Numbered from the stretch's first letter, positions 7,537-16,211 are shown. The stretch is 36,835 bases of DNA from an uncultured Lachnospiraceae bacterium (GCA_910580195.1 CAJTWA010000047.1:1-36835), one strand, 5' to 3'. Numbers and translations: made by a program. Notes: a model not told the origin generated them from the letters alone.

Positions 7537-8457
7537 ATGAAAGATTACATCATAGAAACAAAATCCGCAACAAAATCTTACGGCCCCACCCTAGCCTTAG
7601 GCCAAGTAAGCATCCATGTGCCCCGCGGCAGCATTTACGGCCTAATCGGCGACAACGGCGCAGGGAAATCTACCCTGCTGAAGCTTTTGGCCGGCCACAT
7701 TTTCCCTACCAGCGGGGAAATCCTCCTTTTCGGCAGGCATGGGGAGCAGGAGCTGCAGCGCTGCCGCAGGCAGATGGGCGCCATGGTTGAACAGCCGGGC
7801 TTCTTCCCCGGCATGTCCACAGAACAGATGCTGGAATACTGCCGCATCCAAAAAGGCGTCCCCGGCAAAGGGAAGGTGGAGGAAACGCTGAAACTTACAG
7901 GCATCTGGGAAAAACGGAAAACCAAATGCAAGGATCTCTCCCTTGGCCAAAAACAGCGGTTAGGGCTTGCCATTGCCATCCTTGGGGAACCCCAGCTTTT
8001 AATCCTGGATGAGCCCATCAATGGCTTAGACCCCAGCGGCATCCTTGAAATGCGCCATTTTTTCCACCGCCTAAACCAAGAAAAAAATATTACCATCCTG
8101 CTTTCCAGCCATATTTTAACGGAACTCCAGCATACTGCCTCCACCTTCGGCTTCCTGCATAAAGGGAGGCTTTTGGAAGAAATTTCCTCAGATGCGCTGC
8201 AGGAAAAATGCACTGGCTACTTAACCATTACGGTAAATGACGCTGAAACCTACGCCATGCTGCTGGAGCGTCATTCTGGGGAAGACTCCTACAAAGTGCT
8301 CCCTGACAAAAGCATCCAGATTGCAGATCCCCAAAAAGAGCCGGAATTTTACAGCCAGCTTGCCGCAGGGCACGGTATCCCCATCCGGGGGCTTACGCAG
8401 CACCATGCGCCGCTGGAAGAATATTACATGAATTTAAAGCAAGGAAGGAATAGGTGA
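7537..8457 (+). CDS. ABC transporter ATP-binding protein (bacitracin/lantibiotic type)
   Basis: This 306-residue ATPase subunit has Walker A GDNGAGKST (38-46), Q-loop near VEQPG, signature LSLGQKQRLGLA (134-145), Walker B LLILDEP (154-160), a D-loop, and the H-loop histidine in LLSSHIL. About 80 extra C-terminal residues are typical of BcrA/SkfE-like ATPases. It should power export or removal of a peptide antibiotic or another membrane-active compound together with the permease. GGAGGAG precedes the ATG. Its TGA overlaps the GTG start of the permease, so the two are coupled. The regulator upstream and kinase downstream support an inducible resistance role; the substrate is inferred, not shown. 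Confidence 0.92.
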   Translation: MKDYIIETKSATKSYGPTLALGQVSIHVPRGSIYGLIGDNGAGKSTLLKLLAGHIFPTSGEILLFGRHGEQELQRCRRQMGAMVEQPGFFPGMSTEQMLEYCRIQKGVPGKGKVEETLKLTGIWEKRKTKCKDLSLGQKQRLGLAIAILGEPQLLILDEPINGLDPSGILEMRHFFHRLNQEKNITILLSSHILTELQHTASTFGFLHKGRLLEEISSDALQEKCTGYLTITVNDAETYAMLLERHSGEDSYKVLPDKSIQIADPQKEPEFYSQLAAGHGIPIRGLTQHHAPLEEYYMNLKQGRNR

Positions 8458-9248
8458 TAGAAATGGCAAATTATATCAAAAGCGAATGTTACCGGGCAAT
8501 CCACACCAAATGGGTTTATGGCATAACCGCATTGCTGGCGGGGCTTACCATCCTATTTAACGTTGTCATTTGGCTCCTTACGGCCTTTGACCCAGAGTTC
8601 CGCTACGGCACTTCTTCCTATTCCTTTTCCAATTTGGTAGCTGAGCCTATGGCCTACTGTATCGTGGCTTTCCTTATCGCAGCTATTTTATATGAAGGGG
8701 AACGGCGGAACGGCACACGCAAAAACAGCATTTCCAACGGCATTTCCCGTACTTCCCTGTTCCTTGGGAAATGCTTTGTCAGCTTGGCTGTTTCCCTTGC
8801 CATCCTGATTCCCGTGATGGCTGCCTATATCGGCAGCGGCTTGCTGCTTTTGCCCCAAAAGGGGCCTGTTACTGTACAGGATATGTTATTGGAAATCCCT
8901 GCGGTGTCTTTGGTTGCGGTGTCTTCCTTGGTTTTGGGCATCCTTATGCTGGAAATTTTTGAGCGGACTGTGGTTGGGATCTTGGCTTGGTATGTAATTA
9001 TGTTTGGCATCCCTAAGGTTCTGTACCTGCTGAGCTTTAAACTTGCGTTTTTGTATCCGGTTGCTTTGTGGATGCCTGCTAATTTTTTTAATAACTTTTC
9101 TTCTCCGTATATGGCGGTCCGTATGGGGGAGTGCAGTGTTATTTGGGATACTGTGCCGGGGATGGCGAGGTGCTTGGCGGCAGGAGGGGCTGGGGTGCTT
9201 TTGTTTGGTGTTTGCGGAGTGTGCATTTTGAGGAAAAGGGATGCCTGA
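8454..9248 (+). CDS. ABC-2 type transporter permease
   Basis: This hydrophobic protein of 264 residues has about six membrane segments: around residues 20-42, 60-82, 102-128, 143-165, 172-195 and 235-256. The short N-terminal cytosolic stretch (YIKSECYRAIHTKWVYG) is typical of ABC-2 permeases of BcrB/MutG type. The GTG at 8454 overlaps the ATPase TGA and lies 4-5 nt after AAGGAAGGA. The ATG at 8463 is the alternative. It is the membrane partner of the ATPase. The coding end is followed by a 430-nt gap containing the long palindromic element. Confidence 0.85.
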   Translation: MIEMANYIKSECYRAIHTKWVYGITALLAGLTILFNVVIWLLTAFDPEFRYGTSSYSFSNLVAEPMAYCIVAFLIAAILYEGERRNGTRKNSISNGISRTSLFLGKCFVSLAVSLAILIPVMAAYIGSGLLLLPQKGPVTVQDMLLEIPAVSLVAVSSLVLGILMLEIFERTVVGILAWYVIMFGIPKVLYLLSFKLAFLYPVALWMPANFFNNFSSPYMAVRMGECSVIWDTVPGMARCLAAGGAGVLLFGVCGVCILRKRDA

Positions 9249-9362
9249 TGGGGGAAATGAGATATGGAAGAAAGGGCAGGAAGTTTGGAGTGGAAAAAAG
9301 AAAAATTTTTTTAGGGGAGAGTTTGAAAATAGAAAATGAAGGTTTTGGAAATGGGAAATGAG

Positions 9363-9575
9363 GAGGGTTTTGAGGGGCGGACGGCAGTTCCGGGCGACCC
9401 TCCCCCACACAAACTGGGCAACGTTCCGGCGAACTAACTGCTAACTCCGGCTAAGTGATTCAGGATAGCCTTCATCACTAAGCCTGCGTAAGCAGTGGAT
9501 TTCGCCTCCACTAAGGACGCCCATGAACCGTTTGCTTAGTGGGAGGGCCGCCCGGAACTGCCTGTGTACTGGGAA
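9363..9575 (+). repeat. Structured palindromic element, long form (copy R)
   Basis: The outer stem GGCAGTTCCGGGCG (9383-9396) pairs perfectly with 9549-9562. After one A/C mismatch it continues as CCCTCCC (9398-9404)/GGGAGGG (9541-9547). Inside lie CTGC-GTAA-GCAG (9484-9495), a hairpin with a GNRA tetraloop; a GGCTAAGTGAT/ATCACTAAGCC stem with one mismatch; and CCACTAAG (9508-9515)/CTTAGTGG (9535-9542). Flanks match copy L at 7321-7390 in inverted orientation. The structure suggests either an RNA or a non-autonomous mobile palindrome. No known RNA family could be assigned. Confidence 0.7.
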
Positions 9576-9681
9576 AGCGGGAGATCTCTTATCGGGACAA
9601 TTGGCTATAAATGTGGGATTGGGACATCAACATCCAGTATTAATTTCGCTACGGGATAACATATGGGAAAGGTAGGTTATT

Positions 9682-10599
9682 ATGTTTTTTATAGTTTTAT
9701 TGATTGCAATAATTGCGGGAGGGTATTTTGCGTTCCGTTACTTCACTCTCTGCCATGCGCTCTGTAAGGTGGGCTTGGAATTGCAGGAAATTAAAAAAGA
9801 CCTTACCCAAAACAGGATTCTCCATCTTCCCCTGCCGAATAAAAGCCTGGAAATGCTGCTTGGGACGGTAAACAGCACGCTTGCGGAATTGAAGACGGAG
9901 CGTCTTAATTACCGGAAACGGGAAAAAGAATTCCAGCAGCAGATTGCCCATATCAGCCATGATTTAAGGACGCCCCTTACCGTTATCTTAGGTTACTTGA
10001 AATATATAAAAAAAATGGAATCCACAGAGAAGCTGGCAGAAGCCCTTGGGATTATTGAACAGAAAGCACAGGCTATGTCCCGGCTGGTGGCCCAATTCTA
10101 TGATTTTTCCCTGCTTTCTGCACAGGGTTATGCGTGTGCCATCCAAGAACTGGATGCCTGCCGCATGCTGCGGGAGGCTCTTTTGGGCAGCTATCAGCTT
10201 CTGGAAGAAAAACGCCTGGACGTGGAGGCCCATTTACCAAATTGCCCCATACCTGCAAAGGGGGATCCGGAAGCATTGGAACGCATTTTTGCAAACTTGT
10301 TCCAGAACGCTGGGCGTTATGCTTCTGCTTTCCTTAAGATAGAATTGTCCCAACAGCCAGAAAAGGTCTGCATCACCTTCACAAATGATGCAGGCCATTG
10401 TACTCCGGAAGATATCCCCTACCTCTTTGAACGCTTCTATAGGAAGGACCCTGCAAGATCCCAATCCGGCACCGGGCTTGGCCTTACGATTGCCAAATCC
10501 TTGGCTGAAGCTATGGGCGGCAGCCTGACAGCGGAATTAATTGAAGGGGAAGGGGCTGCACCCGCCCTCCAATTCACGCTTGTATTAATGCCACTTTAA
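9682..10599 (+). CDS. Sensor histidine kinase (HisKA/HATPase_c), bacitracin-locus type
   Basis: This 305-residue kinase has one N-terminal membrane segment (about 2-20) and a short linker coiled coil with no large extracellular sensor domain. The H-box is IAHISHDLRTPLTVILGY (H93). The ATP-binding domain shows the N-box NLFQNAGRYA, a degenerate G1 (FTNDAGHCTPEDIPYLFERF) and GTGLGLTIAKSLAEAMGG. Lack of an extracytoplasmic domain fits kinases that sense through their cognate ABC transporter. It probably phosphorylates the regulator at 6518 (D52). Convergent with the next gene, with only 13 nt between stops. Confidence 0.9.
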   Translation: MFFIVLLIAIIAGGYFAFRYFTLCHALCKVGLELQEIKKDLTQNRILHLPLPNKSLEMLLGTVNSTLAELKTERLNYRKREKEFQQQIAHISHDLRTPLTVILGYLKYIKKMESTEKLAEALGIIEQKAQAMSRLVAQFYDFSLLSAQGYACAIQELDACRMLREALLGSYQLLEEKRLDVEAHLPNCPIPAKGDPEALERIFANLFQNAGRYASAFLKIELSQQPEKVCITFTNDAGHCTPEDIPYLFERFYRKDPARSQSGTGLGLTIAKSLAEAMGGSLTAELIEGEGAAPALQFTLVLMPL

Positions 10600-10612
10600 G
10601 CACGCAGCCTTT

Positions 10613-12886
10613 TTACATGTCGTAAAAATCCTTATTCGCCTGCAGCTCCTCCGTAATCTCCCCGCCCTTCTTCTGGTATTTGTCATACCACAGCACCATA
10701 TGCCGAGCCTTCCTGTCTTTCAGGATTTCATACTTTTCAAACATTTCCCGGTACATGGGGTTCGCCTTCAGTTCCGAGCGGATGGACTTATTAAAGGGGC
10801 AATACCGGAAAATAATATCCCTTGCCACCTTGTTCAGCCGGAAACTTCCCTTCGATTCATACCGTATCCAGCTTTGGTAATCCTTGACGAATACCTCCCG
10901 GTAGTTGTTCTTGGATTTATACAGGGCATTTTTAATCTTTTCCTTTGCGTCTGCTGATAAATCATGGTTCTTCCGGTAATATTGGATATAGTCGCTGTAT
11001 TCCGAGGTCAGGGAGGCTTCTGTAATGTCGTTCCAGCGCACCCCTTGGATTTTCCGGCACATCTCCCAGCGGAACCGGCCGCAGACCTCCACCATCATTT
11101 CACCTAAATCCGTCACCGTCAGAATGGGGAAAATCATCCTCGCCTGCGTATCCTTCTTAATCCCGGCAGTTTCCTGCCACATCATGGCCTTGCTCCCTGC
11201 ATTTGGCATCAGGATGATATAAGGGATGACTTCCTTCTGTATCATTTCCATGTTTACCTCGTGCACTGGGTCAGAGAACCCAACTTCCCGGTAAAACAGG
11301 GAAAAGTCAATGTTACGGATTTCATCCAGCGCGTCATTAGCCTTTTTCGCCGTAATCAGCATATTCTCCGGCGTGCCGATAATGTCGTCTTTATAAAGGA
11401 TGGGGCAGAAAGTGGAAATTTTCCCATAAGTCGCCCGGTTCGTGGAAACAAACATGTTTTCCATCTCAAATTTTAACTTCGCCCGGCGGTCCTTTGCCAG
11501 TGCCGGCACTTGGGCAGCCGTGATTTTCCCAGTCTTTTTCTGCTCATTTAAGTACCCGGTGTAATCCATGTCAAATTCATTCCGGGAAGGCTCATTTTTC
11601 CCATGGTAAATGCTCAAAAGCCATTCATAGGCAGTGAAAACATTATCGGCCTTGCACCGGCGGATTTTCCCTGCCAGCTCAAACAGGGCGCGGGTATTTT
11701 CCTTCCCCACCATAGCTTCATCCATAAAGCCGAAATTCAAAAACATTTTCACGGAAGTCGGCATATAATTCCCATCTAGGGAATGGAAAAACGCCAATTC
11801 GTAAATGCTGTAAAAATCATCCGTCAGTTTCCGGCGCAGCTTGCGCACATCGTCCGTAGTAGCCAGCATATCCGGCAAATCCTTATATTCCTGCAAGGAT
11901 GCCCGGAAACTCCTGGCCTTCCCTTCCTCATACCCGGAATATTCCAAAATCTGGCTTAAATAGTCAATCCCTTCCTCGAACGGCTCTGCCGGCTCTTCCT
12001 TCTCATCGCCCGCCTGCCCCTCTGCGGCCTTGGCAAAATCATAGGCCTCGTATTCTGCAAAACGCGCCTTCATCAAAGGCTCCGGGTAAAAACCGCTCTT
12101 TTGGGCAAAATCCATCAGTCCTGAAATCTTCTGGCGCACCGGCGCAACGTCCCCGCCTAGGAAAGCTGCCTTTTTGGCTAGTTCAAAATACATGGAAAAC
12201 AAGTTTTCCGGGGACTGGGAAAGCAGCAGCTCCCGGTTCCCTTTCAGGTAGCCTTTCAGTGTCCCGACAAGCCCCATAGCGCGCCCCATCCAGTAGGCCG
12301 CATTGGAAATTGCCCCAATCCCCAGCACATAGTCCCTTGCCAGATGCTGGTCCATCGTTTTTAAGGAAAGGCCGGCCATCCGCTCGTAATACTCCTTTGC
12401 CCAAAGGTCAACCTGCCCTTCCAAGGACACAGGCCCAAACTCCCGGAGGCCGGGGTGGGCTTTCTCCGGCAGTTTATAGTTGCTGCACAGCTTCTGGTAA
12501 TCCTTGTAGCTGCCGGACAGGAACTTATAAAAATCCTGCGCCTTCTTATAAAATACGGCGTACCGGCGGATCAGCATGTTAGCCTGATGCATGGCCCCCA
12601 TGGCAAACACGGCCACATATTTTTCCTCCTGCGCAAAAATCTTCTTATAATCCTCCGGCTCCTGATAGGGGAACCCGTAAAACACGCAGTCTGCATTTGC
12701 CACATAGTCGCAGCCATAGCTGCCCGAACTGCTTTCCATCAGGCCGATAATGCTGCCCGCCTCCATATTGAACTCATCATTTTCAGAAATTGCACGGACA
12801 CTCCCCTGCAAAATAATAAACAGGCCTTTCAGCTTGTCGCCTTTTTTCAAAAAATGTTTCCCTTTGCTTACCTTTACCGTTTCCAT
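10613..12886 (-). CDS. Large protein with N-terminal cyclic-nucleotide-binding-like domain, unknown function
   Basis: This 757-residue protein starts with a Crp-type cupin (residues about 1-110): SKGKHFLKKGDKLKGLFIIL, QGSVRA, MEAGSIIGLMES. The classical cAMP-contacting arginine motif is not obvious. No helix-turn-helix follows. The remaining 640 residues are soluble and mostly helical, with no domain I recognise. It should be cytosolic and may be a ligand-controlled enzyme or scaffold rather than a transcription factor. The frame extends to 12985, but AGGAGG lies 7 nt before the ATG at 12886, and that ATG begins the conserved domain. Codon use matches the neighbouring core genes. Confidence 0.75.
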   Translation of the reverse strand: METVKVSKGKHFLKKGDKLKGLFIILQGSVRAISENDEFNMEAGSIIGLMESSSGSYGCDYVANADCVFYGFPYQEPEDYKKIFAQEEKYVAVFAMGAMHQANMLIRRYAVFYKKAQDFYKFLSGSYKDYQKLCSNYKLPEKAHPGLREFGPVSLEGQVDLWAKEYYERMAGLSLKTMDQHLARDYVLGIGAISNAAYWMGRAMGLVGTLKGYLKGNRELLLSQSPENLFSMYFELAKKAAFLGGDVAPVRQKISGLMDFAQKSGFYPEPLMKARFAEYEAYDFAKAAEGQAGDEKEEPAEPFEEGIDYLSQILEYSGYEEGKARSFRASLQEYKDLPDMLATTDDVRKLRRKLTDDFYSIYELAFFHSLDGNYMPTSVKMFLNFGFMDEAMVGKENTRALFELAGKIRRCKADNVFTAYEWLLSIYHGKNEPSRNEFDMDYTGYLNEQKKTGKITAAQVPALAKDRRAKLKFEMENMFVSTNRATYGKISTFCPILYKDDIIGTPENMLITAKKANDALDEIRNIDFSLFYREVGFSDPVHEVNMEMIQKEVIPYIILMPNAGSKAMMWQETAGIKKDTQARMIFPILTVTDLGEMMVEVCGRFRWEMCRKIQGVRWNDITEASLTSEYSDYIQYYRKNHDLSADAKEKIKNALYKSKNNYREVFVKDYQSWIRYESKGSFRLNKVARDIIFRYCPFNKSIRSELKANPMYREMFEKYEILKDRKARHMVLWYDKYQKKGGEITEELQANKDFYDM

Positions 12887-12968
12887 ATCTATCCTCCTGC
12901 ACGAAAACATATCACTCCATCCCAAGGATGCCCAGCCGCCTGCCATAACCCGAAAACCAACTTTGGCC

Positions 12969-13442
12969 TTACCTCCGGTTCCCAAAAAACAGGGAATATA
13001 AGAGCATCGCCAAAATAACCGGCACCAAAATAGGCAGCAGGAATGCCACTACATTTGCCACAACCACAATCAGCAGGATTGCAGCTAAGACCAACATCAA
13101 TTTCCCGAACCAGCTATTCAGCTTCAGCCTGCCGAACCGCACGTCCCAGCCATCCTGCCCGGAATATTCCGCACGGAACCCCCTGCCTGCAGGCCCCCCG
13201 CTGTAATCTCCGGAATAATACTGCCCATTCGGATGTCCCATTTTTTCTGCCGTATCAATCAGCGTCTTTGCAATCAGCCTTGGGTTCCCAAGCTGTGCCG
13301 TCACTTCTTCCTCGCTCTTCCCTTTTCTGGACTCTTCCATAATATAGTTATCGTAATACTTGATGTTTTCGTTTACTGCGGCTTGGTCTATTTCCCCCTG
13401 CAATGCAACCTGCAGCTCATGTAAAAATTCCTTTCTTGTCAT
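12969..13442 (-). CDS. DUF1700 family (HAAS-domain) membrane protein
   Basis: This 157-residue protein has an N-terminal helical domain with the DUF1700/HAAS pattern: MTRKEFLHELQVAL, YYDNYIMEESRKGKSEEEV, LGNPRLIAKTLI (about 1-65). A Gly/Tyr-rich linker and one or two C-terminal membrane segments follow (about 115-150). In other Firmicutes such proteins usually sit beside a PadR regulator and interact with it; no PadR gene is present here, which is unusual. The ATG at 13442, behind TAGGAG, is preferred to the frame opening at 13484. It is expressed away from the tRNA-Arg gene. Confidence 0.8.
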   Translation of the reverse strand: MTRKEFLHELQVALQGEIDQAAVNENIKYYDNYIMEESRKGKSEEEVTAQLGNPRLIAKTLIDTAEKMGHPNGQYYSGDYSGGPAGRGFRAEYSGQDGWDVRFGRLKLNSWFGKLMLVLAAILLIVVVANVVAFLLPILVPVILAMLLYSLFFGNRR

Positions 13443-13552
13443 GAAAGCTCTCCTACCTGTACATTTCGTTCCATATTTTATCAACTATCTGTTATTCTAA
13501 CACACTATGGCATTTTTTTCACCATATTTCCTAAATTTTTTTCAGAAATCTA

Positions 13553-13581
13553 TTGACAAATCAAGGAAACTGGAGTAAGAT
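13553..13581 (+). promoter_or_regulatory. Promoter of tRNA-Arg
   Basis: TTGACA (13553-13558), a 17-bp spacer and TAAGAT (13576-13581) precede the tRNA by about 30 nt. Confidence 0.7.
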
Positions 13582-13610
13582 AATAAACGTTCCGAACGAA
13601 CATAAGTTAT

Positions 13611-13684
13611 GTGTGTGTAGCTCAGCTGGATAGAGCACTTGGCTACGGACCAAGGTGTCGGGAGTTCGAATCTTCTCACGCACG
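13611..13684 (+). tRNA. tRNA-Arg(ACG)
   Basis: The acceptor stem GTGTGTG/CACGCAC (one G-T pair), D arm GCTC...GAGC, and anticodon stem CTTGG/CCAAG around CTACGGA give anticodon ACG (arginine). The T arm is GGGAG-TTCGAAT-CTTCT. The genomic 3' end is G followed by TAGG, so CCA is not encoded. A promoter lies upstream and a strong terminator 5 nt downstream. Confidence 0.95.
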
Positions 13685-13688
13685 TAGG

Positions 13689-13730
13689 AAAGGGTTCCGC
13701 TTACAGTAGTAAGCGGAACCCTTTCTGTTT
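13689..13730 (+). terminator. Rho-independent terminator of tRNA-Arg
   Basis: A perfect 16-bp stem (13689-13704 with 13709-13724; core GGGTTCCGCTTAC) has an AGTA loop and is followed by CTGTTT. A second partial copy of AAGCGGAACC appears at about 13741-13750. Confidence 0.9.
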
Positions 13731-13834
13731 ATAGAAAATTAAGCGGAACCTGCTTTCTTGCCTTATGCTCATTTCTTTTTAACCCAAATAGATTCCACAG
13801 CAAACGGCATTGTCCCATAGCATAGTCCCTCCAC

Positions 13835-14686
13835 CTAAGCACAACAGCACTTTTTCGGCAATATGACTTTGCCCTTTGATTTTTCATCATCACAGATAAT
13901 TTCCCCTACACATGGAACATAAATATGCCCGGAGAGAGGATTTTTAATGCTGTCCACAGCAGTCTTAACCGTGGCCTCCACCTCTGATTTTTCAAAGCAC
14001 AAATCCGTATCTATCATCTCACAATCAACCAGTTTCAGGCCCTTGCAATAGCATAGCGGCTGTGTGCCAATAATCTTGCAGTTTTCAAAAGTCACATTCT
14101 CACAGTACCATGCCAGATACTCTCCCTTTACTACACTGTCCCTTACCACAATATTTTTGGCGTGCCAGAAAGCATCCTTCGTATCAAAATTACAGTTTTC
14201 AAAAACTGAATTTTCGATATACTGGAACGAATATTTCCCCTTCAGTGCCACATTCCGAAAAGTAAGAAAATCGGAACGCATCATAAAATATTCGCTCTCC
14301 GCCATTGAATTTTCCATTTCCATCTGATGCACTGACCAGCCAAACTCCGATGAAACGATATCGCATCCATCCATCTTTACCTGGCTACATTCCCGCAATG
14401 CCTTAATGCCGTGCAGTTTCGTATCCACAATCTCAATATTCCTTGAATACCACAAAGCCGCCCGGCAAAGCTCTGTCATTTCCGAGCCCACAATTTTCAT
14501 ATGGTCGTCATGCCAGAACGGATAACGAAGGTTAAAGAAACAATCCTCCGCCTCGACATTCCTGCTTTCTTTTAACGCGCTCTCCCCATCTGCCGGGCCA
14601 TCAAAGGAACAGCGACGCAAAATCAGCCCATCACTTCCATACAAAGCCCGTTCCCTGTCAAACTTTTCGCCTGTTATTGTTTTCAT
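13835..14686 (-). CDS. DUF3737 family protein
   Basis: This 283-residue soluble protein is made of irregular repeats with the pattern of a right-handed beta helix, such as FENCNFDTKDAFWHAKNI, RDSVVKGEYLAWYCENV and FENCKIIGTQPLCYCKGL. This is the DUF3737 family, sometimes mislabelled hydrogenase; the biochemical role is unknown. Cysteines are frequent, ending in KKCCCA. It has no signal peptide. It is divergently transcribed from a LysR-type regulator across a 228-bp intergenic region with a LysR-type palindrome, so control by that regulator is likely. GGAAG precedes the ATG. Confidence 0.85.
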   Translation of the reverse strand: MKTITGEKFDRERALYGSDGLILRRCSFDGPADGESALKESRNVEAEDCFFNLRYPFWHDDHMKIVGSEMTELCRAALWYSRNIEIVDTKLHGIKALRECSQVKMDGCDIVSSEFGWSVHQMEMENSMAESEYFMMRSDFLTFRNVALKGKYSFQYIENSVFENCNFDTKDAFWHAKNIVVRDSVVKGEYLAWYCENVTFENCKIIGTQPLCYCKGLKLVDCEMIDTDLCFEKSEVEATVKTAVDSIKNPLSGHIYVPCVGEIICDDEKSKGKVILPKKCCCA

Positions 14687-14825
14687 AATTATCGCTTCCT
14701 TTCTGCTAATTAAAATGACACGCCGCTTTCAGCGGCACTGCCATAAGTAAAATATTTCAAGCAAAAATATGTATCAAATTTTTTTAACTTCTACCACTAC
14801 TATAATACAGCGCCTTATTTATAGC

Positions 14826-14842
14826 AAATACTTATATCGTAT
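14826..14842 (+). promoter_or_regulatory. LysR-type operator (T-N11-A palindrome)
   Basis: ATAC-TTATATC-GTAT (14828-14842) is a T-N11-A dyad between the divergent DUF3737 and LysR genes, 13 bp before the LysR -35. The 12-mer AAATACTTATAT starting at 14826 recurs exactly at 16163-16174. Confidence 0.55.
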
Positions 14843-14854
14843 ATTTAACCATGC

Positions 14855-14883
14855 TTGACAGTTATATTATAATGAATTATACT
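14855..14883 (+). promoter_or_regulatory. Promoter of the LysR-type regulator gene
   Basis: TTGACA (14855-14860), a 17-bp spacer and TATACT (14878-14883). The LysR start codon lies about 25 nt after the predicted transcription start, with AAGGAGG in between. Confidence 0.75.
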
Positions 14884-14914
14884 CTACTTATAACCGCGAA
14901 AAGGAGGATTTGAC

Positions 14915-15799
14915 ATGGAGTTACGCGTTCTTCAATATTTTCTTGCCGTCACTAGAGAGCAAAGTATTTCCGGCGCTGCAGAAACCCTGCATCTATCCCA
15001 GCCTACTCTTTCCAGGCAGTTAAAAGACATGGAGGAAGAACTGGGAAAACAGCTTATGATACGGGGAAACCGCAAAATCACCTTGACTGAGGAAGGCATG
15101 ATTCTACGGAAACGTGCAGAAGAAATCCTTAATTTGGTACAAAAGGCAAAACATGAAATCACTGTTTCTGATGATGTGATTGCCGGGGACGTATACATCG
15201 GCGCCGGAGAAACCGATGCTGTCCGTCTGCTTGCCAAAGCGTGTAAAAAGGTGCAGATGGAATATCCTGGCATCCACTACCATATTTCCAGCGGGGACAC
15301 CACGGATGTTTTAGAAAGCCTCGATAAAGGGCTGATTGATTTTGGCATGATTTTTGGTCCGGTTGACGCCTCAAAATATGAATATCTGGAATTTCCCGTC
15401 AAAGACACATATGGAATTTTAATGAGGAAAGACAGCCCTCTTGCGGGAAAAAACTGCATACGGCCGGAAGACCTTCATGATAAGCCGATTATCTTTAACC
15501 GCAACACCCATGACGGTGGCTTGCTGACTTCATGGCTTGGCAAGAGCCTTTCGGAATTAAATGTATCTGCAACCTACAACCTGCTGTTTAATGCCTCCCT
15601 GATGGTGGATGAAGGCCTGGGATATGCTTTTGCCCTGGATAAAATCATCAATACTGACGGAAACAGCAATCTCTGCTTTGTTCCCTGCGAACCAGAATTA
15701 AGTGCAGGCATGAGCCTGCTATGGAAAAAATATCAGGTATTTCCAAAAGCGGCAAAGAAGTTTCTGGAAGAGTTTCAAAAACTGCTGAGTAAAAACTAA
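14915..15799 (+). CDS. LysR-family transcriptional regulator
   Basis: This 294-residue protein has the standard LysR layout. The N-terminal winged HTH covers residues 1-60 (LQYFLAVTREQSISGAAETL, HLSQPTLSRQLKDMEEELG). A linker helix and a periplasmic-binding-protein-like effector domain (about 90-290) follow. The ligand cannot be deduced. AAGGAGG precedes the ATG. It is divergent from DUF3737 and convergent with a small helical-protein gene whose promoter carries the same 12-bp motif, suggesting a small regulon. It is full length and intact. Confidence 0.92.
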   Translation: MELRVLQYFLAVTREQSISGAAETLHLSQPTLSRQLKDMEEELGKQLMIRGNRKITLTEEGMILRKRAEEILNLVQKAKHEITVSDDVIAGDVYIGAGETDAVRLLAKACKKVQMEYPGIHYHISSGDTTDVLESLDKGLIDFGMIFGPVDASKYEYLEFPVKDTYGILMRKDSPLAGKNCIRPEDLHDKPIIFNRNTHDGGLLTSWLGKSLSELNVSATYNLLFNASLMVDEGLGYAFALDKIINTDGNSNLCFVPCEPELSAGMSLLWKKYQVFPKAAKKFLEEFQKLLSKN

Positions 15800-15806
15800 T
15801 AATGGC

Positions 15807-16085
15807 TTAGATTTTCTTTGGCACGGCCTTTTCATGCCTTTGAAAATTTTCATTTCTTTCAATCTGATACACGAGATAATCCAGGCAGTCAATTTCCTTC
15901 TGCCCCTTATGGACCTCATCCAATAATGCCTGCCTGTGATTTGACAGAACCTTTAATTCCCCTTTTATATCATCTGCCTGATAGCAAAGCAAAAAACGCT
16001 GTATCGTATCTTCACTGCATCCGGCATCTTTCATGTTCAAAACGATGTGCTCCTGTTCCAGATTGTTATTTATCATTGCACTCAT
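15807..16085 (-). CDS. Small helical protein, unknown function
   Basis: The protein is 92 residues from the ATG at 16085, which has AAGGGGG 7 nt upstream; the frame extends to 16133 without a ribosome binding site. It is predicted to be all helical and rich in charged residues: NNNLEQEHIVLNMKDAGCS, IQRFLLCYQADD, LLDEVHKGQKEIDCLDYL. The C-terminal half resembles the coiled coil of MerR-family regulators, but no DNA-binding domain is present. Its stop lies 8 nt from the LysR stop (convergent). It may be a partner or target of that regulator. No family is recognised. Confidence 0.65.
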   Translation of the reverse strand: MSAMINNNLEQEHIVLNMKDAGCSEDTIQRFLLCYQADDIKGELKVLSNHRQALLDEVHKGQKEIDCLDYLVYQIERNENFQRHEKAVPKKI

Positions 16086-16162
16086 GCTGCGCCCCCTTTC
16101 AGGCAATCCCTTCTTATCAGGTTTCTCTGCCATTCAATATAACACCACTTTGCAAAAATAAC

Positions 16163-16179
16163 AAATACTTATATTTTAT
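16163..16179 (-). promoter_or_regulatory. Second LysR-type site upstream of the small helical protein gene
   Basis: ATAC-TTATATT-TTAT (16165-16179) repeats the 12-mer AAATACTTATAT (16163-16174) of the DUF3737/LysR intergenic region. It is about 80 bp before the start at 16085. Confidence 0.4.
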
Positions 16180-16211
16180 ATCTACCCATAACAATTAGGC
16201 ATATTTTTTTA

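Noticed and set aside
8886..9410. Long antisense ORFs under the permease gene
   Set aside because: They are antisense shadows with low-complexity translation and no ribosome binding site.
11899..12582. Proline- and serine-rich plus-strand ORFs inside the 757-residue gene
   Set aside because: They are frame shadows of a clearly coding minus-strand gene.
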